DNA of 64,000 bases, taken from contig DGQT01000112.1 in the NCBI GenBank assembly GCA_002390845.1, positions 71,612-135,611 of the forward strand, in the 5' to 3' direction. This stretch comes from Chitinophagaceae bacterium UBA4407. GTDB taxonomy: Bacteria; Bacteroidota; Bacteroidia; Chitinophagales; Chitinophagaceae. Shown here one piece after another: positions 54,965 through 62,979 of this stretch. Every line of letters starts with the position of its first letter. Within the stretch, counting starts at the first letter, position 1. The position numbers and the translations under genes are program-made. The notes under the pieces were generated by a model. The model did no database searches and was not told the origin of the DNA. It saw only the letters and a program-made list of their open reading frames with translations.

Positions 54965-55003
54965 ATATAAAAAGTTTATGGTTTGTAGTTAAATACAGTA
55001 ATA

Positions 55004-55090
55004 CATTTTTTGAGCCAAGCAGTATAACATGCATGATGGTTTACTTGCGTCGCACACTTGTACTGTTGGATAATATATTGAGCATCCTAT
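55004..55090 (-). repeat. Dispersed palindromic repeat, reverse arm
   Basis: TTTTTTGAGCCAAGCAG, CATGATGGTTTAC, core TTGCGTCGCACACTTGTACTG (55044-55064), GGATAATATATTGAGC. Confidence 0.7.
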
Positions 55091-55309
55091 GCGCAGTTCT
55101 GTTGCAGGAATGCGAAGTGGGGCTTATCTTAATGCGACCGCATTGCAAGTGTTTCCATCAACAAAGAGTAGTTGATGCGCTTGTCGTTGAAAATCTTATG
55201 TGGGTAATCTGGCAGCATTGATATTGCAAATGTATAAAAATCCTTACTTAAGTCAGCAACTCAAATTATCTTCGCCGGAGACCCGTTTTAGTCGCTGCAT
55301 TTTTGATCC

Positions 55310-55380
55310 ACAGTTCGATGCAGTACAAGTGTGCGACGCAACTAAAGACGATAAAAGATTTATTGCCGGGTTCATAATAA
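55310..55380 (+). repeat. Dispersed palindromic repeat, forward arm
   Basis: CAGTTCGATGCAGTACAAGT, core GTACAAGTGTGCGACGCAAC (55323-55342), ending TTGCCGGGTTCATAATAA, about 25 bases before purK. Confidence 0.7.
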
Positions 55381-55404
55381 TTTCTTTCAATACAAAATTC
55401 GGAT

Positions 55405-56526
55405 ATGAAAATTGGTATTCTCGGTGGCGGGCAATTGGGCAGAATGTTATTGCAGGCAGCGGCGAATTATGTTGCAGAAACTTATGTGCTGGAAAATGAT
55501 GATCATTGTCCTGCTGCACACTTATGCCACCATTTTATAAAAGGCGATATCAGGGATTTTGAAACTGTTTACCAGTTCGGCAAGGGGCTGGATGCATTAA
55601 CAATTGAAATTGAAGCGGTAAATGTTGAAGCCCTGGAAAAATTAGAGAGTGAAGGTGTAAAAGTGTACCCCCGGCCATCGGCAATAAAGATTATCAAGAA
55701 TAAGATAACTCAAAAGGAATTTTACAAGTCGAACGAAATTCCTTCGCCTGATTTTAAAGTAACACAAACACTTGCCGATCTTCAACTATATACAAGTTTT
55801 CTTCCGGCAGTTCATAAACTGGCAATGGGTGGGTATGATGGTAAAGGAGTGCAGGTCTTAAAGACAGCAAAAGAATTCGATAAGGCTTTTAATGAACCTG
55901 CTGTGCTGGAGAAAATGGTGCATATAAAAAAAGAAATTGCATTGATTGTGGCCATGAACAACAAGGGTGATGCTGCAATTTATCCACCTGCAGAAATGAT
56001 CTTTGATCAATCATTGAATCTGCTCGATTACCAGTTAAGTCCGGCACAATTACCCGAACAGGTTTTATGGAAGGCTGAAGCCATTGCACTGAAACTGGTA
56101 AAAGCATTACAAAGCCCGGGATTGTTTGCTGTGGAAATGTTTGTAGATCACAATAACGAAGTACTTGTAAACGAAACAGCACCACGTGTTCACAACAGCG
56201 GCCACCACACCATTGAGGCAAACTATTGCAGCCAGTATGATATGTTGCTGCGCATTATGCTTGAATACCCTTTGGGCAATACCGACCCAATACTGCCATC
56301 TTCCATTGTAAATTTACTGGGTGCTGAAGGATATAGCGGCGAAGCAAAATACGATGGACTTGATGAAGTGCTGAAGATGGATAATGTATTTGTACATTTA
56401 TACGGCAAAACACAAACAAGGCCAGGCAGAAAGATGGGGCATGTTACCATCATCAGTAAAGAAATAAATGAACTTACTTATAAAGCGCATAAGATTAAGA
56501 ATACTTTGAAGGTTTGTAGTTTGTAG
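55405..56526 (+). CDS. purK: 5-(carboxyamino)imidazole ribonucleotide synthase
   Basis: It uses ATP and bicarbonate to carboxylate AIR in purine synthesis, ahead of PurE. The 373-residue ATP-grasp protein begins MKIGILGGGQLGRMLLQAA. It has the family blocks LTIEIEAVNVEAL, LAMGGYDGKGVQVL and VNETAPRVHNSGHHTIEA. The last four codons (VCSL) and the stop lie inside a TAGTTTG-type repeat that starts at 56511, so the native C-terminus has been replaced or extended by the repeat. It is in an operon with purE, interrupted by a four-helix-bundle gene. Confidence 0.95.
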   Translation: MKIGILGGGQLGRMLLQAAANYVAETYVLENDDHCPAAHLCHHFIKGDIRDFETVYQFGKGLDALTIEIEAVNVEALEKLESEGVKVYPRPSAIKIIKNKITQKEFYKSNEIPSPDFKVTQTLADLQLYTSFLPAVHKLAMGGYDGKGVQVLKTAKEFDKAFNEPAVLEKMVHIKKEIALIVAMNNKGDAAIYPPAEMIFDQSLNLLDYQLSPAQLPEQVLWKAEAIALKLVKALQSPGLFAVEMFVDHNNEVLVNETAPRVHNSGHHTIEANYCSQYDMLLRIMLEYPLGNTDPILPSSIVNLLGAEGYSGEAKYDGLDEVLKMDNVFVHLYGKTQTRPGRKMGHVTIISKEINELTYKAHKIKNTLKVCSL

Positions 56527-56980
56527 TTTGTGGCTAAAATATGTTATGGCTACCATACAACGATTTGAAGATTTAGAAATATGGCAAAAAGCAAGAGTTC
56601 TTGCTGAAAAGATTTATGAGCTAACTTTTAAAGATCCACTACTCCATGATTTTAGATTAAAAGATCAAATACGTGGTTCTGTAGGTTCAATAATGGACAA
56701 TATAGCTGAAGGGTTTGAGCGTTCAAGTAGATTTGAATTTATCAATTCCCTTGGAATTGCAAAAGGTGAAACTGGAGAATTAAAATCTCAATTATACAGG
56801 GCACTTGATATAAAATATATCAACCAGGAAACTTTTGATGACTTATACAATCAAGCTGATGCTATTACTAAAATGATAACTTCATTTATTGCATATCTTA
56901 ATCAGGCAGAGATAAAAGGGCAGAAGTTTAAAAATCGCTAAAATGGATCAACTACAAACCACAAACTACAAACTACAAAC
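56511..56980 (+). mobile_element. Cassette: four-helix-bundle gene between 22-bp inverted repeats
   Basis: TTTGTAGTTTGTAGTTTGTG and flanking bases (56512-56533) recur as a perfect inverted copy at 56959-56980. Between them is a single small gene. The left repeat writes the end of purK and the right repeat the extended start of purE. This looks like a mobile cassette inserted between two operon genes, although no transposase is present. Confidence 0.5.
56546..56941 (+). CDS. Four-helix-bundle protein (S23/Avd-like)
   Basis: I start at ATG 56546 (MATIQRFEDLEIWQKAR), giving 131 residues. The opening FEDLEIWQKARVLAEKIYEL, then RLKDQIRGSVGSIMDNIAEG and FERSSRFEFINSLGIAKG, are hallmarks of the TIGR02436 four-helix-bundle family. 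Members occur in 23S rRNA intervening sequences and as accessory variability determinants (Avd) of diversity-generating retroelements. The protein forms a basic pentameric barrel in known cases and binds nucleic acid. No reverse transcriptase is seen here. It lies between purK and purE within an inverted-repeat cassette. Confidence 0.88.
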   Translation: MATIQRFEDLEIWQKARVLAEKIYELTFKDPLLHDFRLKDQIRGSVGSIMDNIAEGFERSSRFEFINSLGIAKGETGELKSQLYRALDIKYINQETFDDLYNQADAITKMITSFIAYLNQAEIKGQKFKNR

Positions 56981-57491
56981 TCCTCTCGTCGGCATTATCA
57001 TGGGCAGCGACAGTGATCTCAATATCATGCAGGCCGCTGCTGATATTTTAAAAGAATTCGATATCGCTTTTGAACTCACTGTCGTATCCGCACACCGCAC
57101 ACCATTGCGCATGGTAGAATATGCTACCCACGCAAAAGAAAGAGGTTTAAAAGTAATTATAGCGGGTGCAGGTGGTGCAGCGCATTTACCGGGAATGGTT
57201 GCTTCCATAACATCGTTACCGGTGATCGGCGTACCCATAAAATCATCCAATTCTATTGATGGCTGGGATTCGGTTCTGTCAATCCTTCAAATGCCCAATG
57301 GCATTCCTGTTGCAACGGTAGCATTAAATGCTGCCAAAAATGCCGGCATTCTTGCAGCAACAATTATCGGGGCATTTGATCATGATATTGGTGAAAAAGT
57401 TATCGCATATAAAAAGAATCTCGAAACAGAAGTTTTAAAGAAAGTAGAGAAGCTAAAAACAGAAGGATGGCAAAATAACTTTGATCAGTAG
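56943..57491 (+). CDS. purE: N5-carboxyaminoimidazole ribonucleotide mutase
   Basis: It moves the carboxyl group of N5-CAIR to give CAIR, the step after PurK. The 182-residue protein has the class I PurE signatures VGIIMGSDSDLN, VVSAHRTPLRM, AGAGGAAHLPGM and GVPIKSSN. Its first 14 or so residues (MDQLQTTNYKLQTP) are encoded by the TAGTTTG-type repeat and are not part of the usual PurE start, which would be near VGIIMGSDSD. An internal start is possible (ATG at 56999 within IIMGSDS is too late), so the extension is likely real. Confidence 0.93.
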   Translation: MDQLQTTNYKLQTPLVGIIMGSDSDLNIMQAAADILKEFDIAFELTVVSAHRTPLRMVEYATHAKERGLKVIIAGAGGAAHLPGMVASITSLPVIGVPIKSSNSIDGWDSVLSILQMPNGIPVATVALNAAKNAGILAATIIGAFDHDIGEKVIAYKKNLETEVLKKVEKLKTEGWQNNFDQ

Positions 57492-57506
57492 TTTTTAAAC
57501 GATTCA

Positions 57507-58148
57507 ATGCTTATGAAACCTGTCATTATTTTTTTGCTGTTATTATCTGCAAACAATTCTTTGCATGCGCAGCAACTGCCCGATTCTGTAAACGTACTGA
57601 AACTAAAAGCACCGGATACATTTAAAGCAACCTTCCACACAACACAAGGCGATTTTATTATTGAAGTTTACAGGGTATGGTCACCACTGGCGGCAGACAG
57701 GCTGTACCAGCTATTAAAAACAGGATATTACAACAACAATATAGCCTTTCGCGCCACGCCAAAATATGTACAGTTTGGCATCACAGATTACCCGTCGTTA
57801 AATTTCTTTTGGGACCGGCATACAATTGCAGATGAACCTGTTTTACAAAGCAACTTAGATAGTACAATTTCCTTTGCAACCGGTGGGGCCAATAACCGGT
57901 CTGCACAGATCTTCGTAAACATGCAAAACAATAAAAGGCTTGATACGCTTGGTTTTAATGGCGTAAAAGGTTTTCCACCTGTTGGCAAAGTAATTTCAGG
58001 GATGGATGCACTACGCAAATTCAACACACAATATGGCGATGATATTGCCTATAAACACCAGGATTCTGTTTATAAAAAAGGCAATACCTATTTAATAAAA
58101 AATTTTCCCGGGCTTGATATAATTATTGCTGCTTTAATTACAGAATAG
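57507..58148 (+). CDS. Exported cyclophilin-type peptidyl-prolyl isomerase
   Basis: The 213-residue protein has a signal peptide (MKPVIIFLLLLSANNSLHAQ; ATG at 57507 or 57513). The cyclophilin fold shows FHTTQGDFIIEVYRVWSPLA, YYNNNIAFRATPKYVQFGI, ISFATGGANNRSAQIFVNMQ and FPPVGKVISGMDALRKF. It would catalyse proline isomerisation in the periplasm. It is 15 bases downstream of purE, so it may share the transcript. The normal FxxxxxxF active-site segment is diverged. Confidence 0.82.
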   Translation: MLMKPVIIFLLLLSANNSLHAQQLPDSVNVLKLKAPDTFKATFHTTQGDFIIEVYRVWSPLAADRLYQLLKTGYYNNNIAFRATPKYVQFGITDYPSLNFFWDRHTIADEPVLQSNLDSTISFATGGANNRSAQIFVNMQNNKRLDTLGFNGVKGFPPVGKVISGMDALRKFNTQYGDDIAYKHQDSVYKKGNTYLIKNFPGLDIIIAALITE

Positions 58149-58149
58149 C

Positions 58150-58352
58150 ATATTTTTTAGCCCGGCTTTTGTACTTTGATTGAGCTTTACTTGCGTCGCA
58201 CTCTTCGGCTGTAGGATAGCTATCAGCCATTGGCTCTCAGCTGATAGCTAAAGGCTAGCAGCTAAAAGCCTTTGCTGCTTATAGTTCCGAACATACAAAT
58301 GTGCGACGCAACAAATGCCTTATTCATATTCTTTAGTCTGGTTCAAAATAAA
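58150..58352. repeat. Dispersed palindromic repeat pair around an internal hairpin
   Basis: Reverse arm TTTTTTAGCCCGGCT with TTGCGTCGCACTCTTCGGC (58191-58209). A perfect 11-bp stem TAGCTATCAGC (58217-58227) / GCTGATAGCTA (58240-58250) follows. The forward arm ACATACAAATGTGCGACGCA (58291-58310) ends TAGTCTGGTTCAAAATAA. This is the best example of a nested palindrome filling the whole gap. Confidence 0.7.
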
Positions 58353-58367
58353 TTTAAGAAATAGAAC

Positions 58368-59264
58368 ATGAAGATTGAATTGATCAATACAAAACGGCTC
58401 ACCGATTTTCCGTCTGGTTCCTCAATGGAATTTTATAACAATATACTTTACCTTGTTGGCGACGATGCGGAAAAATTATTAATGCTTGATAAAAATTATA
58501 ATGCAATAAATGCCGTTACGCTTTTTGATAACAAGGAATACCGGATACCCAAAAAGAAAAAAGCCGACCTGGAAGCTTCTGCAATTATTGAATACAAACA
58601 CAAAAAATACCTGTTGCTTTTAGGCTCTGCTTCAAAAGAAAAAAGAGAGAAAGTATTATTAATGGCATTGGATGAAAATGATCACCACGACTTCGAAATT
58701 ATCAAAACAGATGTGTTTGTAAAAAAACTTGAAGCTGCCGGTGTGGAAGAAGTAAATATTGAAGGCGCTACAGGGATTGGTGATAACCTGATCCTTAGTA
58801 ACAGGGGCAATAAAAATCACCCTGACAATTTATTAATCAAAACATCTGCCTGTTTTTTTGAGCACCAGGATAAAGCAGCATTGCATACAAGCCTGCTGGA
58901 TATTAATAAATCCTGCGAAACAACGGCGGGCATTTCAGGGCTATGCTATTCACCGTTTAACGATACGCTTTTCTTTACCGCTTCAACTGAACTAACAAAC
59001 AACGCTGTTGACGATGGCGAAATTGGCGATAGTTTTCTCGGCATGGTTTATCATATTTCTGAAAAGCTTATGAACAAAATTATTGATCCTGATATCATCA
59101 TTAACCTTAGTAAGGCCAACCCTGCTTTTAGCGGAGAGAAGATCGAATCGATCTGCATAGAACGGCACGATAACCAAGGAATAATATTTCATTTGGTTTC
59201 AGATAATGACGATGGTAAAACGGGCTTATATAAAATAGCCGTTACTGGTTCTATGCATTCATAA
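58368..59264 (+). CDS. DUF6929-like hypothetical protein (beta-propeller-like)
   Basis: The 298-residue protein has no signal peptide. Its repeated short strands, for example MEFYNNILYLVGDDAEKLLM, KYLLLLGSASKEKREKVLLM and ISGLCYSPFNDTLFFTAS, suggest a beta-propeller. It resembles DUF6929 proteins, although this is from memory. The family function is unknown. It ends 16 bases before the Tat-exported hydrolase gene, so co-transcription is likely. Confidence 0.6.
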   Translation: MKIELINTKRLTDFPSGSSMEFYNNILYLVGDDAEKLLMLDKNYNAINAVTLFDNKEYRIPKKKKADLEASAIIEYKHKKYLLLLGSASKEKREKVLLMALDENDHHDFEIIKTDVFVKKLEAAGVEEVNIEGATGIGDNLILSNRGNKNHPDNLLIKTSACFFEHQDKAALHTSLLDINKSCETTAGISGLCYSPFNDTLFFTASTELTNNAVDDGEIGDSFLGMVYHISEKLMNKIIDPDIIINLSKANPAFSGEKIESICIERHDNQGIIFHLVSDNDDGKTGLYKIAVTGSMHS

Positions 59265-59280
59265 AATACAATGTTGTACC

Positions 59281-60576
59281 ATGAAACAAAAACGCAGGGA
59301 TTTTTTAAAAGCTACAACATTCGCCGGTTTGGGGATGGCTGGCAGTAGTTTATTAAATATACTGGATGCAACTCCTTTCAATAATCATCAATTAAATTTT
59401 ATGGAAGCAAATTCAGATAACATCAATGATGCAGAAAAGAATCTCAGTGTAATTGGTTTATACGGCGCCTGGGCGGCTTCATTGAATGCAGATAAACTTC
59501 CTGCACTTTCTTTCAGACGAAAAGAGTTTACCGATGCAGAGTCGTGGCGCAGCAAAGCAAAAAATCGCTTACAAGAAAGACTCTCTATTCCAGATGTTGG
59601 GGCAATGCCGCAGGTAGCCATAAAAAAACAATACGAATACGATGGTTTGCATATTGAAGAGCTAAGCTGGCAATTACCTTATGGCCGTGCAACAGAAGCC
59701 ATACTTTTAAAACCTGCTAATACAAAAGGAAAATTACCTGCTGTACTTGCCTTTCATGATCATGGCGGTAATAAATATTTTGGTACCAGAAAAATTACGC
59801 GCACAGCTGATGAACAACATCCCCTGATGAAAGAACATCAGCAGGAATACTATGAAGGGATGGCCTGGGCCAATGAAATTGCCAAACGCGGTTATGTTGT
59901 GCTCGTATCAGATGCTTTTCCTTTTGCCAGCCGCAGGGTAATGATGCAGGATGTTCCGGAAGAATTGCGCAATGGATTGACAGATAACAATCCGGAAGAT
60001 GTTGATCATATAAAAGCCTATAACGAATGGGCTGGGCAGCACGAACATATAATGGCAAAATCATTGTTCTGTGCGGGTACTACATGGCCCGCAGTATTCT
60101 TTGCAGAAGATAAGATAGCGTTGGATATTTTGTCTGCACGTAAAGATGTTGATGCAACAAAGATTGGTTGTGCGGGGCTTTCGGGCGGTGGTATGCGTAC
60201 GGTATTTATGGGTGGACAGGATGAAAGAATAAAATGTGCCGTATGTGTTGGGTTTATGACAACCTGGAAAGACTTCCTGCTTAACAAATCCTTTACGCAT
60301 ACATGGATGACGTATGTGCCTTTACTACCAAACGAACTGGATTTTCCTGAGATACTTGGCTTACGGGTACCATTGCCAACGCTGGTGCTGAACGATATTG
60401 ACGATAGTTTATACACGATTGGCGAAATGAAAAATGCCGACAAAATTTTAAGTGAGATTTTTACAAAAGCGAATGCAGCCGATAAATACAAATGCTCTTA
60501 TTATCCCGGCCCGCATAAATTTGATAAAGCGATGCAGGCAGAAGCTTTTAATTGGTTTGATAAATGGTTGAAATGA
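59281..60576 (+). CDS. Tat-exported alpha/beta hydrolase (acetyl xylan esterase-like)
   Basis: The 431-residue protein begins MKQKRRDFLKATTFAGLGMA, a twin-arginine signal (RRDFLK). The alpha/beta hydrolase core has PAVLAFHDHGGNKYF, the nucleophile elbow GCAGLSGGGMR (GxSxG), a late LVLNDIDDSLY with the acid residue, and YPGPHKFD with the catalytic His. The fold resembles the dienelactone hydrolase / abhydrolase_7 group that includes acetyl esterases. It probably deacylates carbohydrates in the periplasm; the substrate is not predictable. Confidence 0.82.
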   Translation: MKQKRRDFLKATTFAGLGMAGSSLLNILDATPFNNHQLNFMEANSDNINDAEKNLSVIGLYGAWAASLNADKLPALSFRRKEFTDAESWRSKAKNRLQERLSIPDVGAMPQVAIKKQYEYDGLHIEELSWQLPYGRATEAILLKPANTKGKLPAVLAFHDHGGNKYFGTRKITRTADEQHPLMKEHQQEYYEGMAWANEIAKRGYVVLVSDAFPFASRRVMMQDVPEELRNGLTDNNPEDVDHIKAYNEWAGQHEHIMAKSLFCAGTTWPAVFFAEDKIALDILSARKDVDATKIGCAGLSGGGMRTVFMGGQDERIKCAVCVGFMTTWKDFLLNKSFTHTWMTYVPLLPNELDFPEILGLRVPLPTLVLNDIDDSLYTIGEMKNADKILSEIFTKANAADKYKCSYYPGPHKFDKAMQAEAFNWFDKWLK

Positions 60577-60599
60577 TAAGTGTTCTTAAAAGCTGAAAT

Positions 60600-60668
60600 A
60601 AGTTATTCAGTAAAAGTGTGCGACGCAAGGAACGATTCGCAAAGAACTTTAGCTGGGCCCAAAAAATA
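60600..60668 (+). repeat. Dispersed palindromic repeat, forward arm
   Basis: CAGTAAAAGTGTGCGACGCA (60609-60628), AGGAACGATTCGCAAAG, ending GCTGGGCCCAAAAAATAAAA, about 25 bases before the next start codon. Confidence 0.65.
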
Positions 60669-60693
60669 AAATCATTCAAAAAATCTTACAAAA

Positions 60694-62094
60694 ATGAAAA
60701 CGAACCGTAGAAAATTTTTACAATATTCAGGACTTACCGGTATTGGTTTAGTTGGTGCTGGTGCATTAAAATCTCATGCTGCAAAAGAACAAGTAAGGAG
60801 TGAAAATTATACGCAGCAATTTAATATGTGCGGCTATGCTGCACCAAAATTAGATACAGTTCGCATTGGTTTTATTGGCCTTGGCAACCGCGGCCCTGGT
60901 GCAGTTGAACGAATGACGCACATAGAAGGCGTATCGGTAAAAGCCTTGTGCGATATACGCTCCGAAAAAGTAAACGCTGTAAAAAAATCTCTCGAAGGCT
61001 CTGTGCATTCACCAGTAATTTATACCGGCAAAGAAGATGAATGGAAAAAATTATGCGAACGTGCCGACATTGATCTTGTGTATATCGCCACGCCCTGGAG
61101 CCTGCACACACCCATGGCTTTGTATGCTTTGCAACAAGGCAAACATGTGTGCGTTGAAGTACCTGCAGCTAAAACTATTGATGAATGCTGGCAATTGGTG
61201 GAAACATCTGAACGCACAAAAAAACACTGCATAATTCTGGAAAATTGTTGTTATGATTTTTTTGAATTGCTCACATTAAATATGGCACGGCAGGGTTTGT
61301 TTGGCGAGATTGTTCACGGCGAAGGCGCTTATATTCACACATTGCTCACAGACAATTTTTCGAAGGATAAATATTACGATATGTGGCGGCTGAAAGAAAA
61401 TTTCAGGAACGGAAACCTTTATCCCACGCATGGTTTGGGCCCCATTGCACAGGTGATGGATATTAACCGCGGCGATAAAATGGATTATCTTGTTGCAATG
61501 TCGGGCAACGATTTTCAAATGGCAGCCATGGCCAATGAACTTGCTGCCAAAGATGATTTTTATAAACCGTATGCCGGCAGAACGTACCGTGGAAATATGA
61601 ATACCACCATCATTAAAACCAACAAAGGCCGCACTATAAAACTGCAGCACGATGTAACTTCTCCCAACGTTTATTCACGCATTCATAAAGTTAGCGGCAC
61701 CAAAGGTTCGTGCTTAAAATATCCCGAAGATGCAAGGATTGCTTTTGGTCACGAAGGCTGGTTGAGTGCAGAAGAATTTAAAAAAATGGAAGAACAATAC
61801 ACGCCGCCCATTGTAAAAAAAGTTGGCGAAATGGCAAAGCATGTTGGTGGTCATGGTGGCATGGATTTTCTCATGGATTGGCGTACGATTGATTGTCTTC
61901 GCAATGGTTTACCTGTTGATATGAATGTGTATGATGCTTCGCTGTGGAGCGCCATTGCGCCGCTCAGCGAATGGTCTGTAGCCAACCGTTCCAACTCTAT
62001 AGATATCCCGGATTTTACAGCAGGTTCATGGAAAACGAATGCGCCGGTTGATACATCATTAATAAAAGGTGGCACTACAAATGTTTTAGAATAA
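60694..62094 (+). CDS. Gfo/Idh/MocA oxidoreductase, GH109-type
   Basis: The 466-residue protein has a Tat signal (NRRKFLQYSGLTGIGLVGAG). The NAD-binding Rossmann domain is RIGFIGLGNRGPGAVERM and ALCDIRSEKV. Further blocks are LVYIATPWSLHTPMA, GKHVCVEVPAAKTIDECW, VHGEGAYIHTLL and GGHGGMDFLMDWRTIDCL. This layout matches the GH109 group of NAD-dependent alpha-N-acetylgalactosaminidases, which use a transient oxidation mechanism. The export signal and the adjacent nagB-nagA genes agree with amino-sugar release outside the cytoplasm. Confidence 0.85.
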   Translation: MKTNRRKFLQYSGLTGIGLVGAGALKSHAAKEQVRSENYTQQFNMCGYAAPKLDTVRIGFIGLGNRGPGAVERMTHIEGVSVKALCDIRSEKVNAVKKSLEGSVHSPVIYTGKEDEWKKLCERADIDLVYIATPWSLHTPMALYALQQGKHVCVEVPAAKTIDECWQLVETSERTKKHCIILENCCYDFFELLTLNMARQGLFGEIVHGEGAYIHTLLTDNFSKDKYYDMWRLKENFRNGNLYPTHGLGPIAQVMDINRGDKMDYLVAMSGNDFQMAAMANELAAKDDFYKPYAGRTYRGNMNTTIIKTNKGRTIKLQHDVTSPNVYSRIHKVSGTKGSCLKYPEDARIAFGHEGWLSAEEFKKMEEQYTPPIVKKVGEMAKHVGGHGGMDFLMDWRTIDCLRNGLPVDMNVYDASLWSAIAPLSEWSVANRSNSIDIPDFTAGSWKTNAPVDTSLIKGGTTNVLE

Positions 62095-62099
62095 GGCAA

Positions 62100-62200
62100 C
62101 AAATTTTTTGGGCCAGGCTGAAGAATATATATCAGGCTTTCGTTGCGTCGCACACTTGTACGTTCTGAAAATTTTTCAGCAAGAGCGAAGATCGAAGCGT
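62100..62200 (-). repeat. Dispersed palindromic repeat, reverse arm
   Basis: ATTTTTTGGGCCAGGCTGAAG, TATCAGGCTTTCG, core TTGCGTCGCACACTTGTACG (62143-62162), then TTTTTCAGCAAGAGCGAAG. Confidence 0.7.
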
Positions 62201-62229
62201 AGTTGTCGGCATTTAGTTAAACAGTAAAA

Positions 62230-62979
62230 ATGAAGATTAATATTTTAAAAAATCCGGTGGAACTTGGTAAAGCCGCAGGCACAGCGGCAGCACAATTAAT
62301 ATGCAATGCAATTGAAAAAAACGGTGCCGCCAATATCATACTCGCAACAGGAACCAGCCAGTTTCAAACACTCAATCATTTAATCAACGAGAGAGATATT
62401 CAATGGAGCAAAGTAACCATGTTTCATCTTGATGAATATATTGGCTTATCAATTTCCCATCCTGCAAGTTTCAGGAAATATTTACAAGAAAGATTCCTTG
62501 AAAAAGTACCAGCACTTAAAGCAGTACATTTAATTAATGGCGAAACAAATGCAACGGAAGAATGTAAACGCATTGGGGATTTAATTACAAACCTTCCGAT
62601 TGATGTTGCATTGGTAGGCATCGGGGAAAACGGGCATTTAGCATTCAACGATCCTCCCGCAGATTTTGAAACGGGAGCTCCTTACATTATCGTCAATCTC
62701 GATGAGCCATGCCGCAAACAACAGTTGGGCGAAGGATGGTTTAGCAGTTTAGATGAAGTACCAACGCAAGCCATCAGTATGTCTGTAAAACAAATCTTAA
62801 AAGCAAAACATATTATCTGTTCTGTTCCAGACAGCAGAAAAGCTGTTGCTGTAAAAAACACTTTGGAACAAACGGTAAGCAATCTTTATCCGGCAAGTAT
62901 ATTGCAGCAACATGCTAATTGCACTTTATTTCTTGATGAATCTTCTTCGGCATTGCTTTCAAAAAATATTGCTTTATGA
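62230..62979 (+). CDS. nagB: Glucosamine-6-phosphate deaminase
   Basis: It converts glucosamine-6-phosphate to fructose-6-phosphate and ammonia. The 249-residue protein has ILATGTSQFQTL for phosphate binding, MFHLDEYIGL with the catalytic Asp, the GIGENGHLAFNDPP loop, and SVPDSRKAVAVKNTL in the C-terminal part. The stop overlaps the nagA start (ATGA), so the two are coupled. Together they feed GlcNAc from chitin or N-glycans into glycolysis. Confidence 0.93.
   Translation: MKINILKNPVELGKAAGTAAAQLICNAIEKNGAANIILATGTSQFQTLNHLINERDIQWSKVTMFHLDEYIGLSISHPASFRKYLQERFLEKVPALKAVHLINGETNATEECKRIGDLITNLPIDVALVGIGENGHLAFNDPPADFETGAPYIIVNLDEPCRKQQLGEGWFSSLDEVPTQAISMSVKQILKAKHIICSVPDSRKAVAVKNTLEQTVSNLYPASILQQHANCTLFLDESSSALLSKNIAL

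Noticed and set aside
56546..56941. Diversity-generating retroelement suggested by the Avd-like protein
   Set aside because: No reverse transcriptase, template repeat or variable repeat was found nearby, so only the cassette itself is reported.
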